A stretch of 64,000 nucleotides of DNA from Gordonia sp. PP30 (GCF_023100845.1 NZ_CP095864.1:1736001-1800000); one strand, 5' to 3'; positions 8,420-16,342 are shown, counted from the stretch's first letter. Translations and numbers: made by a program. Notes: a model not told the origin generated them from the sequence alone.

Positions 8420-8440
8420 CCAACGTGTTGGCCGGGTACA
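8414..8440 (-). repeat. Right terminal inverted repeat of the IS481 element
   Basis: Ends TGGCCGGGTACA at 8429-8440; partner of 7362-7388. It begins inside the last codons of the transposase gene. Confidence 0.9.
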
Positions 8441-8441
8441 G

Positions 8442-8479
8442 CTAGGCCCTGACCCGCGTGGTCGCGGATCAGGGCCTAG
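8442..8479 (-). terminator. Strong hairpin terminator of tRNA-His
   Basis: A 17-bp stem with one mismatch (arms 8442-8458 and 8463-8479, loop of 4) lies directly downstream of tRNA-His on the minus strand. The + strand side is followed by a pyrimidine-rich tcctctt, so it may also stop + strand transcription. The IS481 element is inserted at the left foot of this stem. Confidence 0.7.
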
Positions 8480-8489
8480 TCCTCTTCGG

Positions 8490-8562
8490 GGTGAGTGACG
8501 GGACTCGAACCCGCGACAGCCAGGATCACAACCTGGTGCTCTACCAACTGAACTACACTCAC
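8490..8562 (-). tRNA. tRNA-His (GTG anticodon)
   Basis: Cloverleaf read on the minus strand: acceptor GTGAGTG/CACTCAC, D arm GTTC...GAGC, anticodon arm CCAGG-TTGTGAT-CCTGG with anticodon GTG (complement of 8527-8529), T arm GCGGG-TTCGAGT-CCCGT, discriminator C. The extra G at position -1 needed by histidyl-tRNA synthetase is encoded at 8563. CCA is not encoded. It lies upstream of orn on the same strand order, as I recall for mycobacteria. Confidence 0.97.
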
Positions 8563-8665
8563 CATCTCGGTGTCGTTCACATCGCCCGCAGGCGGTGTTC
8601 GCGAACCGGATTCATACTCTAGCCGCAATCCGGGGTGAACTCCAATCGGTTAGCGGCGTCGGCGT

Positions 8666-9268
8666 TCAGGCAGGTCCGAGCTGCTCCACTGCCGCAGCGA
8701 CGGTCTCGGCGTCGGGGCCGGGCTCGGGGACGAAAGCCACCTGGCGGTAGTACCGCAGTTCCCGGATCGACTCGCGGATGTCGGCGAGCGCGCGGTGAGC
8801 CAGCCCCTTCTCCGGCTGCCCGAAGTAGATGATGGGGAACCAGCGCCGGCAGAGCTCTTTGATCGAGCTGACGTCGATCATCCGGTAGTGCAGGAATGCG
8901 TTGAGTTCGGGCATGTCCCGGGCGATGAATCCGCGATCAGTGGCGATCGAATTTCCGGCCAGCGGTACGCCACCGCCCGGAATGTGCTCGCGCAGATAGG
9001 TCAGTACCCGTTGCTCGGCCTCGGCGAGGGTGACAGTCGAGGCGCGTACTTCCTCGGTGAGGCCGGACGCGGCGTGCATCTTCACAACGACCGGCGGCAT
9101 CGCGGCCAGCGCGGCGTCGTCGGCGTGGATCACCACGTCGACCCCGTCGCCGAGAATGTTCAGGTTGCTGTCGGTGACCAGAGCGGCGATCTCGATGAGT
9201 TTGTCCGAACTGGTGTCCAGGCCGGTCATCTCGCAGTCGATCCAGACGAGTTTGTCTTCCACGAACAC
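8666..9268 (-). CDS. orn: Oligoribonuclease
   Basis: 200 aa, GTG start. Orn is a DEDDh 3'-5' exoribonuclease that clears 2-5 nt RNAs and pGpG. The exonuclease motifs are visible: [10 protein letters not shown] near the N-terminus (D and E ligands), [10 protein letters not shown] in the middle, and [11 protein letters not shown] near the C-terminus. Length and C-terminal helix match the family. It stands alone, with cmrA 46 bases upstream on the same strand and tRNA-His downstream. Orn and an SDR gene near tRNA-His is the arrangement I recall from M. tuberculosis (Rv2511, Rv2509). Confidence 0.96.
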   Translation of the reverse strand: MFVEDKLVWIDCEMTGLDTSSDKLIEIAALVTDSNLNILGDGVDVVIHADDAALAAMPPVVVKMHAASGLTEEVRASTVTLAEAEQRVLTYLREHIPGGGVPLAGNSIATDRGFIARDMPELNAFLHYRMIDVSSIKELCRRWFPIIYFGQPEKGLAHRALADIRESIRELRYYRQVAFVPEPGPDAETVAAAVEQLGPA

Positions 9269-9314
9269 CTACCCTACGTCGCACCGGTCCATGCGCGGCG
9301 GGCGAGTGGTCGGG

Positions 9315-10124
9315 CTACTCGCCTTCGCCGAGCTTGGCGTAGAAGGTGCCGACGATCGGGGCGACGATCGCGCGGGGAGTGTATCCGCCGGCGATGGACA
9401 TGGCCTTCGACAGCGTTCCCGGTACGACGCGCATCTTGTTGCGGGATAGGGCGTCCAGACTCATCTCGGCGACGCGTTGACTGGAGTGCCAGAGGAAGTC
9501 GGGGACCATCTTGTCGACGATGGATGCTTCTTCGGCGCTGGGGGTCTGCGTCCGCACCGGTCCGGGAGCCAGCAATGTCACGTGGACACCCTGCCCGCTG
9601 ACCTCACCCCGCAGGGACTCGCTGAAGGTGTTCACGAACGCCTTCGTCGCGGCGTAGGTGGCGTTGTTCGGGATCGGCATGTTCCCGGCCGCCGAGCCGA
9701 CCATCAGGATTCCGCCCGCGCGGCGCTCCACCATCTGCGGGAGCACGGCGAGGGTGAGGTCGTGCACCGCGTTGACGTTGAGCAGTACCTGCGCTCGCTC
9801 GTAATCGGGGTCCAATTCGGCGACGGGGCCGAAGGTGGCGATCCCGGCGTTGTTACACAGGATCGAGATCTCGCGTCCGGCCAGTTCGTCACAGAGTCTG
9901 CGCGTGCCTTCCGGGTCGGACAAGTCGGCGGCGCGAACCTCGACCTGGACGCGGCAACGTTGGCGCAACTCCGCGGCGAGTGAGTCGAGGATCTGCCCCC
10001 GGCGGGCGACGAGGATCAGCGAGTGCCCACGGTCGGCCAGGACGCAGGCCAGGGCCATGCCGATGCCGGAGGAGGCGCCGGTGACGACGGCGCGTGCGGA
10101 CGGATTCGGTGCGGGAAGAGCCAT
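9315..10124 (-). CDS. cmrA: Short-chain dehydrogenase, probable mycolate reductase CmrA
   Basis: 269 aa, Rossmann-fold SDR. Motifs: TGASSGIG for the dinucleotide pyrophosphate, NNAG in the middle, and the catalytic Y-x3-K in YAATKAF with Ser upstream (VGSAAGN). A C-terminal extension with Pro and Gly follows the substrate region. The neighbourhood, next to orn, matches that of CmrA (Rv2509), which reduces the 3-oxo group of the nascent mycolate to give the mature beta-hydroxy acid. The SDR call is certain; the CmrA call rests on synteny and length and should be moderate. No signal peptide is visible, so it is probably cytoplasmic or membrane-associated. Confidence 0.8.
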   Translation of the reverse strand: MALPAPNPSARAVVTGASSGIGMALACVLADRGHSLILVARRGQILDSLAAELRQRCRVQVEVRAADLSDPEGTRRLCDELAGREISILCNNAGIATFGPVAELDPDYERAQVLLNVNAVHDLTLAVLPQMVERRAGGILMVGSAAGNMPIPNNATYAATKAFVNTFSESLRGEVSGQGVHVTLLAPGPVRTQTPSAEEASIVDKMVPDFLWHSSQRVAEMSLDALSRNKMRVVPGTLSKAMSIAGGYTPRAIVAPIVGTFYAKLGEGE

Positions 10125-10287
10125 GCGGACATCCTAGGGTGCCTGGCCCGGCCGGCGGGCGACGCAGCGGCCGATGCCGCGATCGGGCGCAGCGAACAGC
10201 AGTGGATGCGACACCCGGACGCCCTTTACAACGGCTCCCAGCCGGCGGAATCGAGTCGGCGATCCGCACGGTCTGCGGCCTGCGCGA

Positions 10288-12351
10288 TCACGGCAGTCCG
10301 GCTGCCACCTCGGTGCCCTGCCGGATCGCGCGCTTGGCGTCCAGCTCCGACGCGAGGTCGGCGCCGCCGATCACGTGGGTGGTGATCCCGGCCTCGGTCA
10401 GCGGGTCCACCAGATCGCGGACCGACTCCTGACCGGCACAGACGACGACGTTGTCGACCTCCAGCACGCGCTTGCCGGTCTCGTTGCCCTCCTTGTCGTG
10501 CAGGGTGAGGTGCAGGCCGTCGTCGTCGATCTTGTCGTAGGTGGCGCCGGAGATCTGCTCGACGCCCTTCATCTTGACGGTGGCGCGGTGCACCCAGCCG
10601 GAGGTCTTGCCGAGGGTCTTGCCCTGGCTGCCGGGCTTGCGCTGCACCATGTACACCTGCCGGACGGCCGGGACCGGCCGCGGCCGGGTGAGGAAGCCGG
10701 GGGTGTCGAGGTCCTCGGTGACACCCCACTCCTGCTCCCACTCCTTGAGATTGAGCGTGGGGGAGTCGTCGACGGTGAGGAACTCGGTGACGTCGAAGCC
10801 GATGCCGCCGGCGCCCATCACGGCGACCCGCTTGCCGACCTCGCGGCGGCCAAGCACGGCGTCGGCGTAGCTCATCACCATCGGATGGTCGATGCCCTCG
10901 ATGTCCGGGACACGCGGGGTCACACCGGTCGCGACGACCACCTGGTCGAAGCCGCCGTCGATGATCTCCTGCGCGCTCACCCGGGTGCCGAGATGCACGG
11001 TCACGTTGTTGATGTCGAGTTGCCGGGTGTAGTACCGGATGGTCTCGTTGAACTCCTCCTTGCCGGGGATCCGGGCGGCGATGGAGAACTGGCCGCCGAT
11101 CGAGTCACCGGCCTCGAACAGGTCGACGCGGTGCCCGCGCTGCGCGGCCGACACCGCCGCCGACAGCCCGGCCGGACCGGCGCCGATCACCGCGACCCGC
11201 TCGGCCCGGCGTGTCTGCCCGAGCGTCAGCGTGGTCTCCCGGCCGGCCCGCGGGTTCAGCAGGCAGCTCACCTTCTTGCCGACGAACGCGTGGTCGAGGC
11301 ACGCCTGGTTGCAGCCGATGCAGGTGTTGATCTCGTCGGCACGACCGGCCGCCGCCTTGTTCGCGAAGTCCGGGTCGGCCAGCAGCGGCCGCGCCATCGA
11401 CACGGCGTCGACCCGGCCGCGTTCCAGGATCTCCTCGGCGAAGTCGGGGGTGTTGATGCGGTTCGACGCGATCAGCGGGATGTCGACGACATCGCGCAGC
11501 CGCTCGGTGAACTTCACGAACGCGCCGCGCGGCACCGACGTGACGATGGTCGGGACCTGCGCCTCGTGCCAGCCGATGTCGGTGTTGATGGCGTCGACGC
11601 CCTCGGCCTCCGCCTTCTGGGCCAGCAGCGCGATCTCGTCGAACGTCTGCCCACCCTTGACGAAGTCGGCGACGGACTGGCGCAGGATGACCGGGAAGTC
11701 GCGCGGGACCTGGTTGCGGACCTCCTTGACGATCTCGACCAGGAACCGCTGCCGGTTCTCGGTGGAGCCGCCCCACTTGTCGGTGCGGTCGTTGGTGTGC
11801 GGGCAGAGGAACTGGTTGATCAGGTAGCCCTCGCCGCCCATCAGCTCGACGGCGTCGTATCCGGCGCGGCGGGCCAGCTTGGCGGCCTCGCCGAAGGTGC
11901 GGATCACATGCCGGATCATCTGGTCGTTCATCTTGTAGTGCTTGAACGGGTGGATGGGCGACGGTTCGCTGCCGGCCGCCACCTTCAGCGGCGTGTACCC
12001 GTATCGTCCGGCGTGGATGATCTGCAGCGCGATCTTGCCGCCCTCGGCGTGCACCGCCTTGGTGAACTCGCGATGCCGCAGCACATCGGCGTGATTGGTC
12101 ATCTTGCCGGCGAACGGCAGCAGCAGGCCGGTGCGCGTCGGCGCGAAACCGCCGGTGATGATCAGCCCGACGCCGCCGCGCGCCCGCTCGGCGTAATACG
12201 CGGCGAGCTTCGGGGTGTCCCAGATCCGGTCTTCCAGGCCGGTGTGCATCGAACCCATGACGATGCGGTTGCGCAGCGTGGTGCCGCCGATCCGCAGGGG
12301 CTCGAAGAGCCTGGGGTAGTGGGCGTTCGGGGCTGTCGTGGGGGCTGCCAT
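10288..12351 (-). CDS. fadH: NADPH-dependent 2,4-dienoyl-CoA reductase (FadH type)
   Basis: 687 aa. An OYE-type FMN TIM barrel (residues about 1-340: PRLFEPLRIGG, QIIHAGRYGY, GYDAVELMGGEGYLI) is followed by the [4Fe-4S] cysteines CIGCNQAC...C (about 344-364) and an FAD/NADPH-binding part (VIGAGPAGLSAAVSAA, VMGAGGIGFDV). This is the architecture of bacterial 2,4-dienoyl-CoA reductase, used in beta-oxidation of unsaturated fatty acids; trimethylamine dehydrogenase-like relatives share it. It lies 96 bases downstream of a PadR regulator on the same strand, so the regulator may control it. Nothing clear is seen in the 163 bases between this gene and cmrA. Confidence 0.88.
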   Translation of the reverse strand: MAAPTTAPNAHYPRLFEPLRIGGTTLRNRIVMGSMHTGLEDRIWDTPKLAAYYAERARGGVGLIITGGFAPTRTGLLLPFAGKMTNHADVLRHREFTKAVHAEGGKIALQIIHAGRYGYTPLKVAAGSEPSPIHPFKHYKMNDQMIRHVIRTFGEAAKLARRAGYDAVELMGGEGYLINQFLCPHTNDRTDKWGGSTENRQRFLVEIVKEVRNQVPRDFPVILRQSVADFVKGGQTFDEIALLAQKAEAEGVDAINTDIGWHEAQVPTIVTSVPRGAFVKFTERLRDVVDIPLIASNRINTPDFAEEILERGRVDAVSMARPLLADPDFANKAAAGRADEINTCIGCNQACLDHAFVGKKVSCLLNPRAGRETTLTLGQTRRAERVAVIGAGPAGLSAAVSAAQRGHRVDLFEAGDSIGGQFSIAARIPGKEEFNETIRYYTRQLDINNVTVHLGTRVSAQEIIDGGFDQVVVATGVTPRVPDIEGIDHPMVMSYADAVLGRREVGKRVAVMGAGGIGFDVTEFLTVDDSPTLNLKEWEQEWGVTEDLDTPGFLTRPRPVPAVRQVYMVQRKPGSQGKTLGKTSGWVHRATVKMKGVEQISGATYDKIDDDGLHLTLHDKEGNETGKRVLEVDNVVVCAGQESVRDLVDPLTEAGITTHVIGGADLASELDAKRAIRQGTEVAAGLP

Positions 12352-12373
12352 GACGGGGCCTTTCTTTCTAGGA

Positions 12374-12473
12374 GGGCGTTTCGACTCGATCTCGCCTAGC
12401 GGCTCGATCGGCTCAACGGGCTGGGGGGCGTTTCGACTCGATCTCGCCTAGCGGCTCGATCGGCTCAACGGGC
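12374..12473. repeat. Two tandem copies of a 48-bp repeat
   Basis: Identical 48-bp units at 12374-12421 and 12426-12473 (period 52), beginning gggcgtttcgactcgatctc. The second copy runs into the 3' end of the PadR gene and encodes its last residues. The many TCGA/GATC words recall dispersed palindromic repeats of related actinobacteria; compare the element at 34764-34868. Confidence 0.9.
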
Positions 12474-13071
12474 GAGGGGTGGGTTTCGGCTCGGTCTTGT
12501 GGGGCTCGTTCGGCTCGGCGGGCTGGTGACCAGCGAGTTCGCGGCGGAGGGCGGCGAGGGTCTCGTCGCACCAGTCGAGGGTGGCCTGCGAGGCCCGGAT
12601 GCCGCCGCGGAGCACCAGGTATTGGTGCAGTTTGCGGCCGGTCAGGGCGTCGGGGTCGGGGTAGTAGTCGCGCTCGAAGCCGAGGTAGAGCTCCAGCATC
12701 GCGGCGGTCTCGTCGCGGTGGGCCTGGAGTTCGGCGATGACGGCGCCGAGGTCGCCGAACTCGGCGGCCCGGAGTTTGACGCCGAGGTCGCTCCGCAGCG
12801 GCATGGCCGGCGTCGGACTGGCGACCCAGTCGGCGAGCAGATCGCGCCCGGCGTCGGACAGCGTGTACACCTTCTTGTCCGGGCGCCCGTCCTGGGCGAC
12901 GTCGGTGTAGCTGACCAGGCCGTCGGCGTGGAGCTTCTTGAGGGTCCGGTAGATCTGCTGGTGCGTGGCCGACCAGAAGTAGCCGATCGACCGCTGGAAC
13001 TGCTGGCTGATCTCGTAACCGGTCCCGGGCCGTTCCGCCAGGGACACGAGAATCGCGTGGTCCAGTGCCAT
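12448..13071 (-). CDS. PadR-family transcriptional regulator
   Basis: 207 aa. The N-terminal winged helix (ALDHAILVSLAERPGTGYEI, then QQIYRTLKKLHADGLVSY and GRPDKKVYTLSDAG) is that of PadR, and the C-terminal half is the helical dimerisation domain. It is upstream of the dienoyl-CoA reductase on the same strand and divergent from the SMP-30-like gene, so either or both may be targets. The last residues (PLSRSSR) are encoded within the second copy of a 48-bp repeat, so the natural C-terminus seems to have been replaced or extended by repeat sequence. The effector cannot be told. Confidence 0.9.
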   Translation of the reverse strand: MALDHAILVSLAERPGTGYEISQQFQRSIGYFWSATHQQIYRTLKKLHADGLVSYTDVAQDGRPDKKVYTLSDAGRDLLADWVASPTPAMPLRSDLGVKLRAAEFGDLGAVIAELQAHRDETAAMLELYLGFERDYYPDPDALTGRKLHQYLVLRGGIRASQATLDWCDETLAALRRELAGHQPAEPNEPHKTEPKPTPRPLSRSSR

Positions 13072-13077
13072 GTCGCC

Positions 13078-13107
13078 ACTCTATCCATGCATCACCGCTC
13101 TATGCAA
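13078..13107 (-). promoter_or_regulatory. Candidate promoter of padR (leaderless)
   Basis: On the minus strand TTGCAT (13107-13102), an 18-base spacer and TAGAGT (13083-13078), a TANNNT -10, end 6 bases before the padR ATG. Transcription would start at or next to the start codon. TGCAT occurs twice in the spacer region and could be part of an operator. Confidence 0.5.
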
Positions 13108-13200
13108 CAGTGTGACTATGAACCAAGGTGAATATAGCTCGGCGGAAGGCGACTCGGGGACCAATGGCACGAGCGGTGCGGACCGGATGCTGATAAGACT

Positions 13201-14124
13201 GTGGCTGTGAGTGAATTCCGACGTATCGCCCTGCCGGGGAACGGCCCAGAAGACGTCGTGTGCCTGCCCGACGGGCGGGTGGTCGCCGGTCTGGACGACG
13301 GCCGGCTGGTCTCCGTCGATCCGGCGACCGACGCGGTGGAGGTCCTCGCCGACACGGCCGGCCACCTGCTCGGACTCGAAGCGCTGGCCGACGGCTCCCT
13401 CGTCCTCTGCGACCACGACCGGGGGATCCTCCGGCTGGCGGGCGGCCGCGGGCGGCCCGAGGTGCTGGTCGACACGGTCGACGGCCGCCCGCTGCACTTC
13501 GCGAGCAATGTGGTCGCGGCACGCGACGGCACGCTCTACTTCACCGCGTCCTCGCAGCGGTTCACCATCGACCACTGGCGCAGCGACATCATCGAGCACT
13601 CCGGCAGCGGCCGGCTGATCCGCCGCACGCCGGACGGTGTGGTCGAGGTGCTGCGCGACGATTTCCAGTTCGCGAACGGCCTGGTCCTCGCGCCCGACGA
13701 GTCGTACGTGCTGGTGGCCGAGACCGGTGCCTCGCGCATCACCAAGCTGTGGCTGACCGGCGACACCGTCGGTGAGATCGAGGTGCTGATCGACGGCCTC
13801 CCGGGCTATCCGGACAACATGTCGATCGGCAGCGACGGGCTGATCTGGTGTGCCCTGGCGTCGCCGCGCAATCCGATGCTGGAGGGCATCTTCAAACTGC
13901 CGCTGCGTGCCCGCCGGGTCCTGGCCCGGGTGCCCGAACGTCTCGGGCCGTCACCGGAGGACGTGGTCTGGGTGATCGCCTTCGACTTCGACGGGACCCT
14001 CGTGCACGACATCCGGCCGGACGGCATCGACTACACCTTCGTCACGAGTGTCGCCGAGCGCGACGGGGTGCTCTACTTCGGCACCATCGTCGACAACGCG
14101 CTCGGCGTGCTCACCCTCGACTGA
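13201..14124 (+). CDS. SMP-30/gluconolactonase/strictosidine synthase-like protein
   Basis: 307 aa from GTG 13201 (GTG 13207 is also possible). The protein is a run of beta-propeller blades. ANGLVLAPDESYVLVAETGASRI is broken here as FANGLVLAPDES and VAETGASRI, the signature of strictosidine synthase-like hydrolases, followed by GLPGYPDNMSIGSDG and LWCALASPRNP-type motifs (here LIWCALASPRNP). These calcium-dependent enzymes hydrolyse lactones or organophosphates; the substrate is not predictable. No signal peptide is seen. Its last 52 bases overlap the 3' end of the convergent ABC transporter gene. It is divergent from padR and could be regulated by it. Confidence 0.8.
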   Translation: MAVSEFRRIALPGNGPEDVVCLPDGRVVAGLDDGRLVSVDPATDAVEVLADTAGHLLGLEALADGSLVLCDHDRGILRLAGGRGRPEVLVDTVDGRPLHFASNVVAARDGTLYFTASSQRFTIDHWRSDIIEHSGSGRLIRRTPDGVVEVLRDDFQFANGLVLAPDESYVLVAETGASRITKLWLTGDTVGEIEVLIDGLPGYPDNMSIGSDGLIWCALASPRNPMLEGIFKLPLRARRVLARVPERLGPSPEDVVWVIAFDFDGTLVHDIRPDGIDYTFVTSVAERDGVLYFGTIVDNALGVLTLD

Positions 14125-15776
14125 TCCCGGATCCGGCCGTCGGCCAGCCGGAGGATCCGGTCGGCGATCGCCGTGAGGCGCGGGTCGTGGGTGATCAACA
14201 GGGTGGTCTTGCCCGCCGTCAGCCGCCGCAACGGGGCGACGAGGGTGTCGACCGATTCGTCGTCGAGCGCGGCCGAGGGCTCGTCGAGCACCAGGATCGG
14301 GGTGTCGCGGAGGATGGCGCGGGCGATACAGATGCGCTGCCGCTGGCCCCCGGACAGTTCCAGTCCCTCGCTGTGCAGGACGGTGTCGTAGCCGGCGGGC
14401 AGCGCGCTGATGAACTCGTGCGCACCGGAGTCGCGGGCGGCCGCGACGATCTGATCCGGCGACGCGTCGCGCCGCCCGTAGGCGATGTTCTCCGCGATGG
14501 TCCCCGGAACGATCGCCGGGGTCTGCGGGAGCAGCGTCACGTGCTCGCGGACCGAGTCGCCGGTGACGGCGGCGAGATCGTGGCCGTCGAGCAGGACCCG
14601 GCCGGACGACGGCTGTTCGAGTTTCGTCAGCAGTGCGGCGAGCGACGACTTCCCGGTGCCGCTGGGGCCGATCAGGACGGTCAGGCGCCCCGGTTCCAGG
14701 GTCAGGTCGACGTCGTCGAGCACGACGCGCGGTCCGCGCCGGAAGGTGACGCCCTCCATCGTCAGCGCGGTGCCGGGCACCTCGACGGCGGTCGCCTCGG
14801 GATGATCGGCCAGGTGCGGGTCCTCGTCGAGCAGTTCGGCGATCCGGTCGGCGCTGACCGCGGTGGAGGCGAGGGTGAGGCGCAGTTCGGCCAGCTGCTG
14901 GAATTTCGGGTACAGCATGGCGAGGTAGCCGGTCAGCGCCAGCAGCTGGCCGACGGTCAGGTGTCCCTGCCGGACCTGCCATACCCCGGTCAGCGTGACC
15001 AGGAGCGTCACGACCACCTCGGCGCCGCCCATCACGGCGCCGAAGCCGGCCTCCAGCCGGGTCTCGCCGATACGGGCGCGCGCCCAGCGTCGTCCGTGCC
15101 GGTGCAGCCGATCGGCCTCCCGCGGCCGCTGGTTGTAGGCGACGGCGGTCTCGTGCGCGGCGAGCGCGGTGGTGATGGCATCGGCGATGTCGCTGTTGGC
15201 CTCTCGCTCGGCCCGCGAGACGCGGAGCTGCGCCCGGCTGAACAGCGCGGACAACAGCCACAACGCGGGAGCTGCGCCGAGGGCGACACCGGCCACGACC
15301 GGATTCATCAGGAAGGCTGTGACCACCAGCCCGACGATGTTGACGACGGCGACGACGAAGCCGAGCAGGCCCGACGCGATGAGATGCTCGAGCGCTTCCA
15401 GATCGGCGGACAGCCGGACCACCAGGTCACCGAGACCGCGCCGGCGGTGCGCGACCGGCGACAGTCGTTGCAGGTGTGCGAACACCCGGGTGCGCAGGCG
15501 CAGGACTGTGCGCTCGGAGGCGGCGGTGGCGATCAGCGCGCCGGCGTAGTCGGCCAGCGACGACGCGGCGGTCAGCCCCAGCCAGACGGCGGCGAGCCCG
15601 GCGAACTGCTGCCAGGTGCTGGCGTCCAGCGCGCCGTCGACCAGGTCGGACAGGACGAAGATGCCGACCGCGTCGGACGCGGCGGCGGCGAGCAGCAGGA
15701 TGCCCGCGTAGATCAGCCGGCCGCGTTCGGCCCGGATCTCGGGCCGGAAGCGGCCGATGGCGGCCAGGGGAGACAT
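14073..15776 (-). CDS. ABC half-transporter, fused membrane and ATPase domains
   Basis: 567 aa. Residues about 1-310 carry the six-helix exporter-type membrane domain, and about 330-550 the ATPase: Walker A LIGPSGTGKSS, signature LSGGQRQR, Walker B ILVLDEPS, H-loop LITHDPR. The fold is MsbA/LmrA/CydC-like, so efflux is expected, acting as a dimer. No C39 peptidase domain precedes it. It is the last gene of a minus-strand run that begins with two small cationic peptide genes and contains a strong hairpin (15823-15878), so it may export or give immunity to those peptides; that is inference. A multidrug or lipid role is the alternative. Its 3' end overlaps the SMP-30-like gene by 52 bases. Confidence 0.88.
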   Translation of the reverse strand: MSPLAAIGRFRPEIRAERGRLIYAGILLLAAAASDAVGIFVLSDLVDGALDASTWQQFAGLAAVWLGLTAASSLADYAGALIATAASERTVLRLRTRVFAHLQRLSPVAHRRRGLGDLVVRLSADLEALEHLIASGLLGFVVAVVNIVGLVVTAFLMNPVVAGVALGAAPALWLLSALFSRAQLRVSRAEREANSDIADAITTALAAHETAVAYNQRPREADRLHRHGRRWARARIGETRLEAGFGAVMGGAEVVVTLLVTLTGVWQVRQGHLTVGQLLALTGYLAMLYPKFQQLAELRLTLASTAVSADRIAELLDEDPHLADHPEATAVEVPGTALTMEGVTFRRGPRVVLDDVDLTLEPGRLTVLIGPSGTGKSSLAALLTKLEQPSSGRVLLDGHDLAAVTGDSVREHVTLLPQTPAIVPGTIAENIAYGRRDASPDQIVAAARDSGAHEFISALPAGYDTVLHSEGLELSGGQRQRICIARAILRDTPILVLDEPSAALDDESVDTLVAPLRRLTAGKTTLLITHDPRLTAIADRILRLADGRIRDQSRVSTPSALSTMVPK

Positions 15777-15822
15777 GGGTCCTCTTCTGGGAGGTGGGAA
15801 GCGGGCGACGGTGACACGACGA

Positions 15823-15878
15823 CGCCCGCCGCGCGCGCCGGCCGAGAGGGGAACTCGGCGCGGCGCGCGCGGCGGGCG
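15823..15878 (-). terminator. Very strong GC hairpin between peptide genes and ABC gene
   Basis: Arms 15823-15846 and 15854-15878 pair over about 24 bp with one bulge around a 7-base loop (aggggaa). There is no T tract on the transcribed minus strand, so it may act as partial terminator, attenuator or mRNA stabiliser, keeping transporter expression below that of the upstream peptides. Confidence 0.6.
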
Positions 15879-15908
15879 CTGTCAGTCGGGAATCAGATCA
15901 GTCGGGAA

Positions 15909-16040
15909 TCAGATCCACTGCCAGATCCAGCGGTGATGACGGCGATCCCACACGCGCTGACGACGGCGGCGGCGCGGCGGGGTGTGCTGCGGGGCGCGTC
16001 CGTGGTTCGGGGCGGTGGGATGCGGTTCCGGGTGACCCAT
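15909..16040 (-). CDS. Small Arg/Trp-rich peptide 1 (43 aa)
   Basis: Not a recognised family. It has an ATG start with AAGGAG 6 bases upstream. The N-terminal half (MGHPEPHPTAPNHG) is rich in Pro and His, then comes QHTPPRRRRRQ and the C-terminus RVWDRRHHRWIWQWI, with ten Arg and four Trp. It is a paralogue of the next gene upstream, with which it shares HTPPRRR and VWDRR.HRW.WQW. Changes between the copies in this frame are largely synonymous or conservative at the C-terminus (GAT/GAC, CGT/CGC, Ile/Val), so this frame is the coding one. A 16-bp tandem duplication (15884-15915) covers its stop codon. It could be an antimicrobial-type peptide with an N-terminal leader, a nucleic-acid-binding peptide, or a Trp/Arg-codon leader for attenuation. 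Confidence 0.6.
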   Translation of the reverse strand: MGHPEPHPTAPNHGRAPQHTPPRRRRRQRVWDRRHHRWIWQWI

Positions 16041-16201
16041 GAGGTACTCCTTTTCAGCGAGTAATTCTTGCTGTCCGGTAACGGCTTTCGTTCTCCGGTG
16101 AGATTCAAGTTACGAGGCGAGCCTGATGTTGGGCTTCCGGTAACCTGGCCGTCTTCTGTCAGTGATGAATGCCCGGGTAGGCGGGCACTATCGGCGTGGA
16201 A

Positions 16202-16342
16202 TCAGCTCCACTGCCACACCCAGCGGTGGTTGCGGCGGTCCCACACGCGCCGGCGGGTACGGCGGCGCGGCGGGGTGTGCTGCTGCGGCCGCTGCTGGTC
16301 GCCTCGGTTGGGGGTGTTGTTGTGCGGTGCCGGGTTGGCCAT
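16202..16342 (-). CDS. Small Arg/Trp-rich peptide 2 (46 aa)
   Basis: A paralogue of the 43 aa peptide downstream. The ATG is preceded by GAAGGAGAG, 5 bases away. The sequence begins MANPAPHNNTPNRGDQQ, continues QHTPPRRRTRRR and ends VWDRRNHRWVWQWS. The N-terminal half is polar and Pro/Asn/Gln-rich; the last 21 residues hold nine Arg and four Trp, strongly cationic and amphipathic. No membrane segment or Sec signal is visible. It lies 142 bases after moaE with its own duplicated upstream region, and is followed by peptide 1 and the ABC transporter on the same strand. Function unknown; a peptide exported by the transporter is my favoured inference. Confidence 0.6.
   Translation of the reverse strand: MANPAPHNNTPNRGDQQRPQQHTPPRRRTRRRVWDRRNHRWVWQWS

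Larger units (their letters stand above)
7362..8440 (+). mobile_element. Complete IS481-family insertion sequence
   Basis: 1079 bp. The ends are 27-bp imperfect inverted repeats (22 of 27 match; the outer 12, TGTACCCGGCCA, are perfect). The element is flanked by a 6-bp direct repeat GCTAGG (7356-7361 and 8441-8446), a target-site duplication. It contains one intact transposase gene. Intact ends, duplication and reading frame indicate a recent and probably active insertion. The target is the base of the tRNA-His terminator hairpin, the foot of which is restored by the duplication. Confidence 0.95.

Noticed and set aside
8442-8479. Inverted repeat beside the IS as part of the IS end
   Set aside because: It lies outside the TSD and pairs with itself as the tRNA-His terminator stem; the IS ends at 8440.
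10174-12399. A 741-codon + strand frame opposite the dienoyl-CoA reductase
   Set aside because: Antisense shadow; composition is Gly/Val/Asp/His-rich without motifs, and the minus strand carries a full enzyme.
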